Part shown: in pieces, positions 16,931 to 26,226 of the stretch
How the letters are laid out: each line of letters starts with the position of its first letter
How positions within the stretch are numbered: the stretch's first letter is position 1
Assembly (NCBI GenBank): GCA_938016265.1
Contig: CALLWB010000051.1
Span: 1-39,860, forward strand
Reading direction: 5' to 3'
DNA from: an uncultured Saprospiraceae bacterium
Lineage (GTDB): Bacteria; Bacteroidota; Bacteroidia; Chitinophagales; Saprospiraceae
Length of the DNA: 39,860 bases
Position numbers and translations under genes: made by a program
Notes under the pieces: model-generated
Database searches by the model: none
The model's input: the letters and a program-made list of their open reading frames with translations, nothing else
Told to the model about the DNA's origin: nothing

Positions 16931-19900
16931 ATGTGGTACGAACTATTCAAATTTGAGGTAACCTATCGACGAACAAAGCCAGAGACCTATTTGTTTTTCC
17001 TTTTTCTATTTGCTTTTTCGGTCTTCGGAGTGGACTTTGTTTTCCAGGGGGTAGAACTTGGGTTAGTCAAAAAAAACGCACCTATCGTTATTGGAAAAGT
17101 GATGGGAGCAACCACCGGGATATTCATGATATTGACTTCGATGATTATGGGAATGCCAATGATTCGGGATGATCAACACCAAATTGCGCCGTTTTTTTAT
17201 ACTTGCCCTGTTGGAAAATTGGATTTATTGCTAGGGCGATTTCTGGGTTCTTTCCTGGTACTGTTCCTTATTTTTTGTGCGGTTCCTTTAGGGATGATGG
17301 TGGGGGAATTGCTCCCTTGGCGTTTTGATTCGGAAATGCTTCCCTTTCGTTTTGTAAACTATATTATCCCCTTTCTTACGGTTGTTTTGCCCATCTTATT
17401 TTTTGGGGCGGCATTATTTTTTGTAACGGGTACGCTGAGTAAAAAGTTGATGGTCGTCTATACGCAAGGCATTGTGCTTTTTGTTGTTTTTATGTTGACA
17501 AAAGCGATCACTGATGAATATTTGCAAGCGGTATTGGATCCTTTCTCACTAACGACGATCACACAATTTAGCAAGGAATGGACGGTAGCAGAAAAGAATT
17601 CTCTACAACTTACTTTTTCTGGTATTCTGATGGTCAATAAAATATTCTGGATCGGAATAGGCTTCCTGGCCCTGGGTTTCGGTTACTTCAGGTTCAATTT
17701 TTCTACTACGCTGAAATCTGGAAAATCTGGAAAATCAAAAACAAGTGTGGCCCCAACAGATAAGATCCTTGACATCAACTTGCCAAGCGCCACGTTACGG
17801 TATGATTGGCGATCGCAAGTCATTCAATACGTCAGGATGTCGATCTTTTACACTAAATATTTGCTTAGAGAAACTTCATTTTGGGCGATTGTTTTTTGTG
17901 CCGTCCTGATAATTATTGTCAACTCCATAAACTTGGGCACGGTGCATGGGGTCGACAGTTATCCGACTACCTATTTCATTGTAGCAGAGTTACAGGAGCT
18001 CTCCTTGTATTTTTTCATCATTATTCTACTGTTTTATTCCGGCGAATTATATGGTAAAGAACAAGAGGTCGGTTTGCATTTACTGCATGATGCGACGCCC
18101 GTCTCTGGTCTAGTCACGTTGAGTAGTAAAATGACAGGACTAATTGGTATCTACCTACTCCTCATGATGGCAATGACCCTTTCAGGAATAGTTTTTCAGT
18201 TGACTGCTGGCTATTACCACGTTGATCTGCCCGTATACTTTTCTGGTTTCTTCCTTGAGATTTTGCCTTTTTTGGTGATCAATACCTTTGTCGCCTTTTT
18301 TATCCAATCATTGGTCAACAATAAGTTTTTAGGGATACTGTTCACGTTGACGTTCTTCATTTTAATGATCGTTTTAAAGGTGCTGGGTATTGCCAATGTG
18401 TTGTTTGATTTTAGTGGTGGTGTACTGCCACCCTATTCTGAAATGAATGGGTATGGCCATTTCTTAGCTCCCTACCTGTGGGCGAAGTTTTATTGGATCT
18501 TGTTTGGGATTTTATTGTTGATGCTGGCCTCCTTGATTTCAGGGCGTGGTGTGGATGTCCACTTGAAACACCGACTGAGCGCGGCAAGTTCCAATATCTC
18601 ACAGAAAACCCAAATAGTTGCCAGTTGTATTTCCGTCCTTTTTCTCCTTGTTGGTTGTTATCTATTTTACCAAACGAATGTCTTGAATAAAGTTTGGACA
18701 GCAAAAGAAGCCCGAATTTACAGAGCAAATTATGAAAAAGCAGTAAAGCAATTTGAATACTTCCCACAACCAAAGATTGTAGCAGCAAATCTCCATTTAG
18801 AGCTATATCCTGACCATCGATCTTATGATTTGGTTGGGGAATACACCTTGAAAAATGAAGAGCAATCACCGATCCGTCAGATCCACATTCAAAAATTGAT
18901 TGAAGCTGATATTACGCTAGACAGTCTTTCCTTTTCTAGACCCACAACCATTGATAATCGATTTCAGGAGTTCGAGTATTTTATTTATGAATTGTCCGTA
19001 CCACTGAAGTCGGGAGATTCTTTATTGATGCATTTCAAACAGACATTGCGCCCAAAAGGATTTAATGCGGATGGGATTGTCAACTCCGTCCTGTACAACG
19101 GGACCTTTCTCCGCAACAACGAATTCCCAACACTAGGCTACAATAAAAAATACGAACTAAAAGAAGACTCCGATCGCAAAATCTATGCATTGCCTCCTAG
19201 TCCATCAAAAGCAGCATTAGACGACAGTCATGCGCTTCGCCTTCCAAGATCAGGCAGTGATTCCCACGGCCTGCGGACAAACATCACCATCGGAACAAAC
19301 AGCGACCAAACAGCCGTCACGTCCGGCAAACTGATCAAAAAATGGGAAAACAATAACCGCAATTACTTCGAATACGCCAGCACCGAACCAATCATCAATT
19401 TCTACTCTATCCTGTCAGGGCGCTATGAGCTATTCCAAGATCAATGGCTTCCCCAAAAACCCAGTGATCACTCCCCAGTTGATCTGGAAATTTACTACCA
19501 TCCAAGACACACCTACAATTTGGAAAGAATGATGGCAGGAATGAAAGCCTCGCTCACCTATTACACCACCAATTTTTCGCCATATCCTTATCAACAACTC
19601 AGAATTGTAGAATTTCCCCGCTACCAGGATTTCGCCCAATCCTTCCCAAACACAATACCATTTTCAGAATCAATTGGTTTCATGCTAGACATCGATGACT
19701 CTACAGATATAGACATGACCTTCTTTGTAACCGCCCACGAAGTCGCTCATCAATGGTGGGGCATCCAATTAGAATCGGCCAATGTCAAAGGCCAGAATTT
19801 TGTACTAGAAACATTGGCCCAATACTCCGCTTTGATGGTATTCAAAAACCATTTTTCACAAAAAAAAGTGGATCAATTGATTGCCCACAACCAGGACTTA

Positions 19901-20194
19901 TACAAGAAGGGAAAAGCCAAAGCCAAACAGGAGGAAGTCCCTTTGCACATGGTTGAAAACGAAGAATATATCTATTACAACAAAGGATTGTTGTACATGT
20001 ATAACCTACAAAAAGAAATCGGCGAAGCCAACGTCAACAGCGCCTTAAAAGCCTTCCTAAAAGACTGGAATAATCGAAATGGGCAATTGAAAAGCAAAAC
20101 AGATCGCTACCCAACATCTGAAGATCTCAATTCTTACTTTGAAAGGTATAAAACTAATATGATCCGTGCCGATGGCACTCAAATGCATAGGTGA
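16931..20194 (+). CDS. ABC permease fused to an M1-type aminopeptidase, C-terminus overwritten by a repeat
   Basis: The start is placed at ATG 16931 (MWYELFKFEVTYRRTKPETY), 13 bp after the ATPase stop. A longer frame from 16853 overlaps that gene and lacks family character. 1087 residues. Residues 1-590 contain two sets of membrane helices like ABC-2 permeases (LFFLFLFAFSVFGVDFVF; FFIIILLFYSGELYGKEQEV). Residues about 640-1075 are an extracytoplasmic M1 metallopeptidase: zinc motif HEVAHQWWG (936-944) and Glu960 in VLETLAQYSALM. The final twelve residues (NMIRADGTQMHR) and the stop are encoded by the first, partial copy of the palindromic repeat that begins at base 20156. From memory of the family, about 100 further residues normally follow, so this protein is probably truncated; it may still fold, since the catalytic core is intact. 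Confidence 0.88.
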   Translation: MWYELFKFEVTYRRTKPETYLFFLFLFAFSVFGVDFVFQGVELGLVKKNAPIVIGKVMGATTGIFMILTSMIMGMPMIRDDQHQIAPFFYTCPVGKLDLLLGRFLGSFLVLFLIFCAVPLGMMVGELLPWRFDSEMLPFRFVNYIIPFLTVVLPILFFGAALFFVTGTLSKKLMVVYTQGIVLFVVFMLTKAITDEYLQAVLDPFSLTTITQFSKEWTVAEKNSLQLTFSGILMVNKIFWIGIGFLALGFGYFRFNFSTTLKSGKSGKSKTSVAPTDKILDINLPSATLRYDWRSQVIQYVRMSIFYTKYLLRETSFWAIVFCAVLIIIVNSINLGTVHGVDSYPTTYFIVAELQELSLYFFIIILLFYSGELYGKEQEVGLHLLHDATPVSGLVTLSSKMTGLIGIYLLLMMAMTLSGIVFQLTAGYYHVDLPVYFSGFFLEILPFLVINTFVAFFIQSLVNNKFLGILFTLTFFILMIVLKVLGIANVLFDFSGGVLPPYSEMNGYGHFLAPYLWAKFYWILFGILLLMLASLISGRGVDVHLKHRLSAASSNISQKTQIVASCISVLFLLVGCYLFYQTNVLNKVWTAKEARIYRANYEKAVKQFEYFPQPKIVAANLHLELYPDHRSYDLVGEYTLKNEEQSPIRQIHIQKLIEADITLDSLSFSRPTTIDNRFQEFEYFIYELSVPLKSGDSLLMHFKQTLRPKGFNADGIVNSVLYNGTFLRNNEFPTLGYNKKYELKEDSDRKIYALPPSPSKAALDDSHALRLPRSGSDSHGLRTNITIGTNSDQTAVTSGKLIKKWENNNRNYFEYASTEPIINFYSILSGRYELFQDQWLPQKPSDHSPVDLEIYYHPRHTYNLERMMAGMKASLTYYTTNFSPYPYQQLRIVEFPRYQDFAQSFPNTIPFSESIGFMLDIDDSTDIDMTFFVTAHEVAHQWWGIQLESANVKGQNFVLETLAQYSALMVFKNHFSQKKVDQLIAHNQDLYKKGKAKAKQEEVPLHMVENEEYIYYNKGLLYMYNLQKEIGEANVNSALKAFLKDWNNRNGQLKSKTDRYPTSEDLNSYFERYKTNMIRADGTQMHR

Positions 20195-21049
20195 TCCTGG
20201 CCTAGGGTTGAAACCCTAGGCTATTAAATTATACCATGCTTACAGCATTCTTGCTCGGTCAGGTACCGTTTTTAGTGTCATAGACACGACTTCTATTGTA
20301 GCATAGGAATTCATTCCTATGTCATAGGCAACAAACCCATTGAGTACCATCGGTACGTTTCATTTTGTCAATATGATCCGTGCCGATGGCACTCCAATGC
20401 ATAAGTGATCCTGGCCTAGGGTTGAAACCCTAGGTTATTAAATTATACCATGCCTACAGCATTCTTGGCCGATCCTGGCCTAGGGTTAAAACCCTGGGCT
20501 ATTAAACTATATAATTCCTACAGCATTTTTGGTCGGTCAAGTGCCGTTTTTAGTGTCATAGACACGACTCATTTTGTAGCATAGGAATTCATTCCTATGT
20601 CATGGGAAACAACCACATTGAGTGCCATAGGTACGTTTCATTTTGTCAAAATGGTCCGTGCCGATGGCACTCAAATACATACATCATCCTGGCCCAGGGT
20701 TGAAACCCTAGGCTATTAAATTATACCATGCCTACAGCATTCTTGGTCGGTCAAGTGCCGTTTTTAGTGTCATAGACACGACTCCTATTGTAGCATAGGA
20801 ATTCATTCCTATGTCATTGGCAACAAAAACATTGAGTGCCATCGGTACGTTTCATTTTGTCAATATGATCCGTGCCGATGGCACTCAAATGCATACGTGA
20901 TCCTGGCCTAGGGTTGAAACCCTAGGCTATTAAATTATACCATGCCTACAGCATTCTTGGCCGATCCTGGCCTAGGGTTAAAACCCTAGGCTATTAAATC
21001 TTAACATGCCTACTGCATTCTTGGTCGGTCGATTCGTGCTGGAGAATTA
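20156..21049. repeat. Array of 214-bp and 64-bp palindrome-rich repeats
   Basis: The core palindrome CCTAGGGTT-GA-AACCCTAGG recurs at 20201, 20415, 20479, 20693, 20907 and 20971, i.e. at steps of 214, 64, 214, 214 and 64 bp. A full 214-bp unit carries four hairpins: GTGTC-ATA-GACAC; CATAGGAAT-TC-ATTCCTATG (20302, 20580, 20794); a long stem GAGTGCCATCGG.../...CCGATGGCACTC; and the CCTAGGGTT stem. The 64-bp unit repeats only the last hairpin with its tail (CTATTAAATTATACCATG, then CCTACAGCATTCTTGG). The first unit is partial, starting at 20156 inside the permease gene. The array ends with a unique tail GATTCGTGCTGGAGAATTA (21031-21049). No open frame of note lies within. It looks like a REP/BIME-type extragenic element; no transposase is encoded nearby. 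Confidence 0.93.
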
Positions 21050-21057
21050 TCGCTCTA

Positions 21058-21095
21058 CCATTTCAAGCGAATGAATTCGCCGATATGTAGAATGG
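21058..21095. repeat. Second palindrome type beside the array
   Basis: An inner stem GCGAAT-GA-ATTCGC (21067-21080) is enclosed by CCATT (21058-21062) and AATGG (21091-21095). It has the two-stem plan of REP elements but a sequence different from the adjacent array. It lies between the array tail and the stop of the minus-strand dehydrogenase gene and could also serve as that gene's 3' hairpin. Confidence 0.45.
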
Positions 21096-21132
21096 AGATT
21101 TGCACCTTTTTTTTGTAGATTAGTTATAGCAT

Positions 21133-24069
21133 TCAACCCTTCTTCAAAGCAGACCACAATACCTCCACCGGATGCACCGCCTTCCGCATCGTACCATCCG
21201 CAATCTGATGCCGACAACTCGTCCCCGCAGCAACCACAACAACCTCAGACGCTGCATTATTCACCGCAGGAAACAAAACCAGATTACCAATCTGTTGGCT
21301 AACTTCAAAATGTTCTATTTCATAGCCAAACGAGCCGGCCATTCCACAACAGCCGGATGGAATTACAGAGACATGATGATTCTCCGGCAAGGACAAGACC
21401 CATACACTATCCTCTAAGTTGCCGAGGGATTTTTGATGGCAATGCCCATGCAGCAAGAGTTGCTTTTTCTCCTTTGAAAAATTTTCAGCAGATATTCTAC
21501 CGTTTGTCGCTTCTTTGGCTAAAAATTCCTCAATTGTGTACGTTTGTGCAGAAACTTTCCTAGCAGATTCAACCAAATCCGCATCAACCAACCTCGGGTA
21601 TTCATCTCTGAAACTTAATATAGCTGAAGGTTCAACACCAATAAGAGGCATTTCTTCATTGATAATATCCTTGAAAATTCTACTATTTTTGTTGGCCAGT
21701 TGTTTTGCTCTGTTCAGCAACCCCTTTGATATTGGCGCTCGGCCACTTTCTACGTGATCTATTAGTTGGACATGGTAGTTTAATGCTTGTAATAATTGGA
21801 TGGTTTTAATTCCAATTTCAGTGTCATTCCAGTTGGTGAATTCATCACAAAAAAGGACGACGCTTCCTTGTGTATTGCCTTGGTTTTTGTAGTTTTTTCG
21901 GTACCATTTGCGTAAGCTTTGTTTGTGGATCGTTGGCAAGGATCGCTGAGGAGCCACCTTTAACACTTTCTTAGCCATGGAGGAGAACAGCCGATTGGAA
22001 AGAAAAAAATTATAGAGCCTTGGGAATGCCCCACCTAGATTATTGAACGTATTGATATAGGCAAAGGCTTTCGCTCGTAGTGGAATGCTATTGGATTGAT
22101 AATACTGGTGCAAAAACTCCGCCTTCAACGTAGACATATCTACATTTGAAGGGCATTCAGAGGTGCATCCTTTACAGGACAAACACAAATCCATCACCTC
22201 CTTTATTTCTTTGTGATTAAAGGGATTTTTGTTGTCGGTTTTGGTTAAAAATTCGCGGAGGGTGTTTGCTCTTGCGCGGGTGGTGTCTTTTTCGTTTCGG
22301 GTGGCTTGATAGCTAGGACACATGGTGCCGCCTGAAAGTGGGAGTTTTCGGCAATCTCCGGAGCCATTGCATTTTTCTGCGGTTCTTAATATTCCACCAT
22401 TATCAGAAAAATCAAACACGGTTTCGATCTCCTTCACAGCGACATCTGCTTCGTAGCGGAGGGAGCTATTCATTGCAGGAGTGTTTACAATTTTGTTGGG
22501 ATTGAAGATATTTTTAGGATCCCAAGCCGTCTTTATTCTTTTGAAAAGTTGATAGTTCTCCTCCCCTACCATCATGGGGATAAATGCCCCTCGTAGCCGA
22601 CCATCGCCATGTTCTCCGCTAAGGGAACCTTCATATTTTTTGACTAGTTCGGCAGTAGCTTTGCTTATCTGGTAAAACTGTTCAACATCCTCCGATTTTT
22701 TCAAATTTAAAATGGGTCGCAAATGCAATTCTCCAGCACCAGCATGTGCATAGACGACTTGTTTTTGGCCAAAACCATCCATCATACTGCCCATTTCTTC
22801 TATGTAATCTGCCAAATCCTCCAACGCGACAGCGGTATCTTCAATACAAGTAACTGCCTTTTTATCTCCTGGAATATTTGCCAACAACCCCAATCCTGCT
22901 TTCCTCAAATCTCGAACTTGTTTTGTTTTTTCTGGTGGAATAATCGGGAAGGCATATCCCATCTTTTTTGCTTGTAAATCAGCAATCAATTTTCCCGCCT
23001 TTGCGGTGGCTTGTTCCAGGGAATCTTCCCGAAATTCAATCAACAATAACCCTGCTGGATCGCCTTGGATAAACCAACGATTTTTGCGTTGTTGAATATT
23101 TTCTTTCGTACAGTCAAGAATGATTTTGTCGATCAACTCACACTGCGTCGGTTGATGCTGCATGGCTATTTGTGTCGCTCGAAGGCTCTCCAAAATATCA
23201 GAAAAATGAGCAGCAACAATAACGTCAAACGGTTTTTGTATGGCATCCAGATGCAGTTTTATTTCCGTTGTAAAAGCTAGCGTCCCCTCTGATCCACAAA
23301 GCAATTTACAGAAGTTAAAATCCGTTTGTTTGTTCGAAAAAACTGCTGTTTCTAGCAAATAATCCACTGCATATCCAGTATTTCGTCGATGGATACTTTG
23401 CTTGGGGAAATGTTTTCTAATATTCTCCTGGTGCTTGGGGTTGTGGAGTTCTGTTTGTATATGCCGGTAGATACTGCCTTCTAGTGTTGGTAGTTTTGTT
23501 TTCTCCTCAAATGCTGCCTTGCTCAATTGACCAAACGTCGCTTCCGTGCCATCCGAAAGGAGTACTTGTAGCTCTAGTACATGCTCTCTTGTCGAGCCGT
23601 AAACTATGGACGTGGTGCCGGAGGAGTTATTGCCGACCATGCCGCCGATCATAGCCCGATTGGCAGTCGAGGTGATTGGACTAAAGAACAGGCCGAACGG
23701 CTCTAGGAATAAATTAAGCTCATCGCGAACAACTCCAGGCTGCACCTTTATCCATTGTTCTGCTTGGTTGAACTCAAGGATCTGATTGAAGTTTTTGGAG
23801 ATATCGACGACTATTCCATTGCCGACTGTTTGGCCAGCGAGGGAAGTTCCGGCGGCCCTTGGGATTAAGGAGGTGTCATTTTCCTTCGCAAAATGGATGA
23901 GTTTTTTTAAATCTGCTTTGTTCTTAGGTATAGCAATGGCAAGGGGCAACTCTCTGTACACAGACGCATCCGTAGCGTAGATGACTTTCATCATCTCCTC
24001 AACATAAAATTCTCCATCCAGATCTTGAGAAAGATCTTTTAAATCGAGCTTTTTTATTGTTGAATTCAT
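21133..24069 (-). CDS. FAD/Fe-S D-2-hydroxyacid (D-lactate or 2-hydroxyglutarate) dehydrogenase, YdiJ-like
   Basis: 978 residues in the order of YdiJ-type enzymes. Residues about 45-270 are a PCMH FAD-binding domain (LIPRAAGTSLAGQTVGNGIV, GGMVGNNSSGTTSIVYGST). Residues 280-530 are the FAD-linked oxidase C-terminal domain with the GEHGDGRLRG loop (485-494). Residues 567-584 and 629-639 are ferredoxin-type cysteine clusters (CNGSGDC...MC; CLSCKGCTSEC). Residues about 720-975 are the CCG iron-sulfur region (HGHCHQKSLG; PSGCCGMAGSFGYE). Such enzymes oxidise D-lactate, D-2-hydroxyglutarate or glycolate and pass electrons to the respiratory chain; the exact substrate is not visible. It begins 3 bp after the methyltransferase stop, so they are co-transcribed. 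Confidence 0.9.
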   Translation of the reverse strand: MNSTIKKLDLKDLSQDLDGEFYVEEMMKVIYATDASVYRELPLAIAIPKNKADLKKLIHFAKENDTSLIPRAAGTSLAGQTVGNGIVVDISKNFNQILEFNQAEQWIKVQPGVVRDELNLFLEPFGLFFSPITSTANRAMIGGMVGNNSSGTTSIVYGSTREHVLELQVLLSDGTEATFGQLSKAAFEEKTKLPTLEGSIYRHIQTELHNPKHQENIRKHFPKQSIHRRNTGYAVDYLLETAVFSNKQTDFNFCKLLCGSEGTLAFTTEIKLHLDAIQKPFDVIVAAHFSDILESLRATQIAMQHQPTQCELIDKIILDCTKENIQQRKNRWFIQGDPAGLLLIEFREDSLEQATAKAGKLIADLQAKKMGYAFPIIPPEKTKQVRDLRKAGLGLLANIPGDKKAVTCIEDTAVALEDLADYIEEMGSMMDGFGQKQVVYAHAGAGELHLRPILNLKKSEDVEQFYQISKATAELVKKYEGSLSGEHGDGRLRGAFIPMMVGEENYQLFKRIKTAWDPKNIFNPNKIVNTPAMNSSLRYEADVAVKEIETVFDFSDNGGILRTAEKCNGSGDCRKLPLSGGTMCPSYQATRNEKDTTRARANTLREFLTKTDNKNPFNHKEIKEVMDLCLSCKGCTSECPSNVDMSTLKAEFLHQYYQSNSIPLRAKAFAYINTFNNLGGAFPRLYNFFLSNRLFSSMAKKVLKVAPQRSLPTIHKQSLRKWYRKNYKNQGNTQGSVVLFCDEFTNWNDTEIGIKTIQLLQALNYHVQLIDHVESGRAPISKGLLNRAKQLANKNSRIFKDIINEEMPLIGVEPSAILSFRDEYPRLVDADLVESARKVSAQTYTIEEFLAKEATNGRISAENFSKEKKQLLLHGHCHQKSLGNLEDSVWVLSLPENHHVSVIPSGCCGMAGSFGYEIEHFEVSQQIGNLVLFPAVNNAASEVVVVAAGTSCRHQIADGTMRKAVHPVEVLWSALKKG

Positions 24070-24072
24070 ACT

Positions 24073-24849
24073 CTAAAATATCTTTAGACCACCAGTATTA
24101 CTAGTAAAACAAGTGTAAGATGAATGATAAAATTCTCTGGCTGTTGCCTTCCCAAAAAGGAGGGTAGCAATTTTTGATTTGTTTACAAAAAGGAAAGATA
24201 GCACCCTTCTTTTTATTGTTTTCTTTAATCCCTTATTTTGATACCAACCAAATTCTAACATTTCTTTTTCAAAGGAGGAATGTTCTTCTTTATGTATGAC
24301 AAAACCTTCAGATTTGAGGAGAAACTTGAAGAGGGAAGGCGTGTAAATGTTGATATGGCCATATCCAAGAAAATGAGTGATTTGTTCATCTACTTTTTTG
24401 TTGTAATCTAAGGGGATTTCAAAGACCTGAAATTTGCTAATTCGTTGTATCTCTCTTAGTACTAGTCTTGGATGTTCGACATGTTCGATAACGTGCGAAC
24501 AATAAACCAAATCGAATTCACCATCTAAATACCCAGAATTGTAGCCATCAAATTTTCTAACTTCTTTTAGGTTGTGGAGGTTTCGGTTTTCAATTTGGGC
24601 AATCCCGCTATCCGATATTTCAAGGGCATAAAGTGATTTAAATTGAGGGTTGTTGTCCAGATTTTTTAGAATACTTCCTTCGCCAGCCCCAAAATCCAGC
24701 ACTTTTTGGAAGGATTTGCCCTCCACCACCTTAAGGATGTTTTGAGACTTTTTTTTTGCGCCCAGTTCCCTCCACGTCGTCATCCTTTCCGTATACTGTT
24801 TATCGTAGGAATTTTGCAGGCTTTTGGACGTTTTTATCTTATTGGTCAT
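24073..24849 (-). CDS. Class I SAM-dependent methyltransferase
   Basis: The start is taken at ATG 24849 (MTNKIKTSKSLQNSYDKQYT), 258 residues; a TTG ten codons further up is possible. Motif I VLDFGAGEGS (residues 50-59 from this ATG), the acidic strand end YALEISDSG, and EFDLVYCSHVIEHVEHPRLV are those of the Methyltransf_11/23 group, which use S-adenosylmethionine. The C-terminal third (FEIPLDYNKKVDEQITHFLG, YGHINIYTPSLFKFLLKSEG) resembles enzymes linked to sugar or polyketide-type small molecules, but the substrate cannot be assigned. It lies 3 bp ahead of the FAD/Fe-S dehydrogenase and diverges from the ATP-grasp cluster 219 bp away. Confidence 0.8.
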   Translation of the reverse strand: MTNKIKTSKSLQNSYDKQYTERMTTWRELGAKKKSQNILKVVEGKSFQKVLDFGAGEGSILKNLDNNPQFKSLYALEISDSGIAQIENRNLHNLKEVRKFDGYNSGYLDGEFDLVYCSHVIEHVEHPRLVLREIQRISKFQVFEIPLDYNKKVDEQITHFLGYGHINIYTPSLFKFLLKSEGFVIHKEEHSSFEKEMLEFGWYQNKGLKKTIKRRVLSFLFVNKSKIATLLFGKATAREFYHSSYTCFTSNTGGLKIF

Positions 24850-25068
24850 CACTTCATTTTGAATGCCTAAATTTAGCAAATAAATTGATATTTGGTGGTA
24901 AGTGGGAAGGTCTTCATTTCTGCTGGCAGTTCCGAGGAAGTGATTTAATTCTTCTTCCTAGACAATAAATCTTTTTTTTCTTAATTTTAATCCTTTAAAA
25001 TGGTCAGTTGTATGCGGTTAGAGATAAAGTAAGAAATTGGGTATTCACCAGAGAAACAGGTAGCATAA

Positions 25069-25799
25069 ATGAATAGAAATGAAGTATTGTTATTGCCTGA
25101 CAAAAGTGATATAGAACGGGATGGCCTTGCAGAAACCTGGAAACTATTAGGCGGTGAGGTATTAAAGGTGGGAAAGTTTTGGGAAAAACCTGATGTTGAT
25201 TCCAAGGAGGTTACATTATATGGTTTTACTACATTTTGCTTTGTGTTGGCGGAATTATTGGACTTAGCACTATTATCACCTAGGGACGAGTTAATAGCAA
25301 AGGTCGATAAGCAGTTTTTGAAACGAGCAATAGCAATTCGGACGATTGGTGATATCGGCAGCATTGAATTTCCAAAGTTTGTAAAACCAGTGAATCCTAA
25401 GATTTTTGAAGCAAAAGTATATCCTAGCGCGACTGAACTTCGCACTCAAACTGAAGGAATAGAAAACAACGAAATGATTATCATTTCAGAAATTATAGCC
25501 GTAGAAAAAGAAGTTCGGTCCTTCATTTTAAATGAACAAACCTTAGATCTTGCGTATTATGAGGGCGATGGAGAATTGGAGGCGGCGAAGCAGTTTATCC
25601 AGCAGTTTCTTGACAGAAAGACCATCGATCTGCCAGAAAGTTTTGTGTTGGATATTGGTTTTAATAAGAACTTGGGCTGTTTATTGTGGAGTTTAACTCC
25701 TCCTGGGGAGCTGGCTTAAACAATTGTCGGCCGGAGTTGGTCATCAAAGGGATACAACAAGCAACAAGGAAGAAAAAAGGAACAAAACTCAAAAAATGA
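25069..25799 (+). pseudogene. ATP-grasp (R2K type) amide ligase gene with a -1 frameshift
   Basis: The first frame (ATG 25069 to TAA 25717-25719, 216 residues) shows an R2K-clade ATP-grasp protein: FPKFVKPVNPKIFEAKVYPS, ISEIIAVEKEVRSFILN and LPESFVLDIGFNKN. It then loses homology at GCLLWSLTPPGELA. The overlapping frame restores the family end GLFIVEFNSSWGAGLNNC and continues RPELVIKGIQQATRKKKG to TGA 25797-25799. One missing base near the GGG run at about 25674-25676 explains the break. The restored stop overlaps the next start as ATGA, so the full-length gene was the functional one until recently, or the base is an assembly error. R2K ligases modify proteins or small peptides and amines; the substrate is unknown. 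Confidence 0.75.
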
Positions 25800-26215
25800 A
25801 TAATTACCCAGAAGTTCTAGACAAAAAAATGGTCGGTCAATATCCCGTTTTAGTATATGCAGGTGGTGGTTATGTATGGGATGAAGTACTAGAATATCGA
25901 GTGTGGTACCACCCGGAAAAGGGAGCAGAAGATCTTGAAAAAGGAGATTATTTCTACGGATTTCCTACTTATGAAGCCGCCAAAAAATTTGCAGATACCC
26001 ATCTAGGAACCGAAGAGCCATTAGTGTTAATCCTGCAAAGAGAATACATTGACGAACCGGAAGCAGGAAAGTATATCCACATGAAGAAAGAAAGAATGGC
26101 AGAATGGCGTCTCGAATTTTTAAGCCGACCAAGGAGAACAGAAAACACTATCCCGGATTTTTTCGCATCGGATGCACCAGCCAATAGGTTAGATATTCTG
26201 AGAGGATTAGCATAA
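25796..26215 (+). CDS. Conserved protein of unknown function (about 139 aa)
   Basis: The start is taken at ATG 25796 (MNNYPEVLDKKMVGQYPVLV), which overlaps the restored ATP-grasp stop as ATGA; a start at 25724 would add 24 unrelated residues. The protein has YAGGGYVWDEVLEYRVWYHP, DYFYGFPTYEAAKKFA, LVLILQREYIDEPE and a C-terminal FLSRPRRTENTIPDF. Very similar small proteins are widely conserved in bacteria, and I recall them carrying the label 'GCN5 family acetyltransferase', yet I see no acetyl-CoA loop (RxxGxG/A), so that label is doubtful. It may assist the ATP-grasp enzyme, since the two are translationally coupled. Confidence 0.7.
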   Translation: MNNYPEVLDKKMVGQYPVLVYAGGGYVWDEVLEYRVWYHPEKGAEDLEKGDYFYGFPTYEAAKKFADTHLGTEEPLVLILQREYIDEPEAGKYIHMKKERMAEWRLEFLSRPRRTENTIPDFFASDAPANRLDILRGLA

Positions 26216-26226
26216 TTTCAACAAAA

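Noticed and set aside
18411-18869. A 152-codon minus-strand open frame in the permease gene
   Set aside because: Lies wholly within the M1-permease frame; no family resemblance.
20156-21049. Possible CRISPR array
   Set aside because: Repeats are 64 or 214 bp, internally palindromic and directly abutting; there are no unique spacers and no cas genes.
24987-25445. A 152-codon minus-strand open frame opposite the ATP-grasp gene
   Set aside because: Low-complexity Ser/Asn-rich translation, antisense to a recognisable family.
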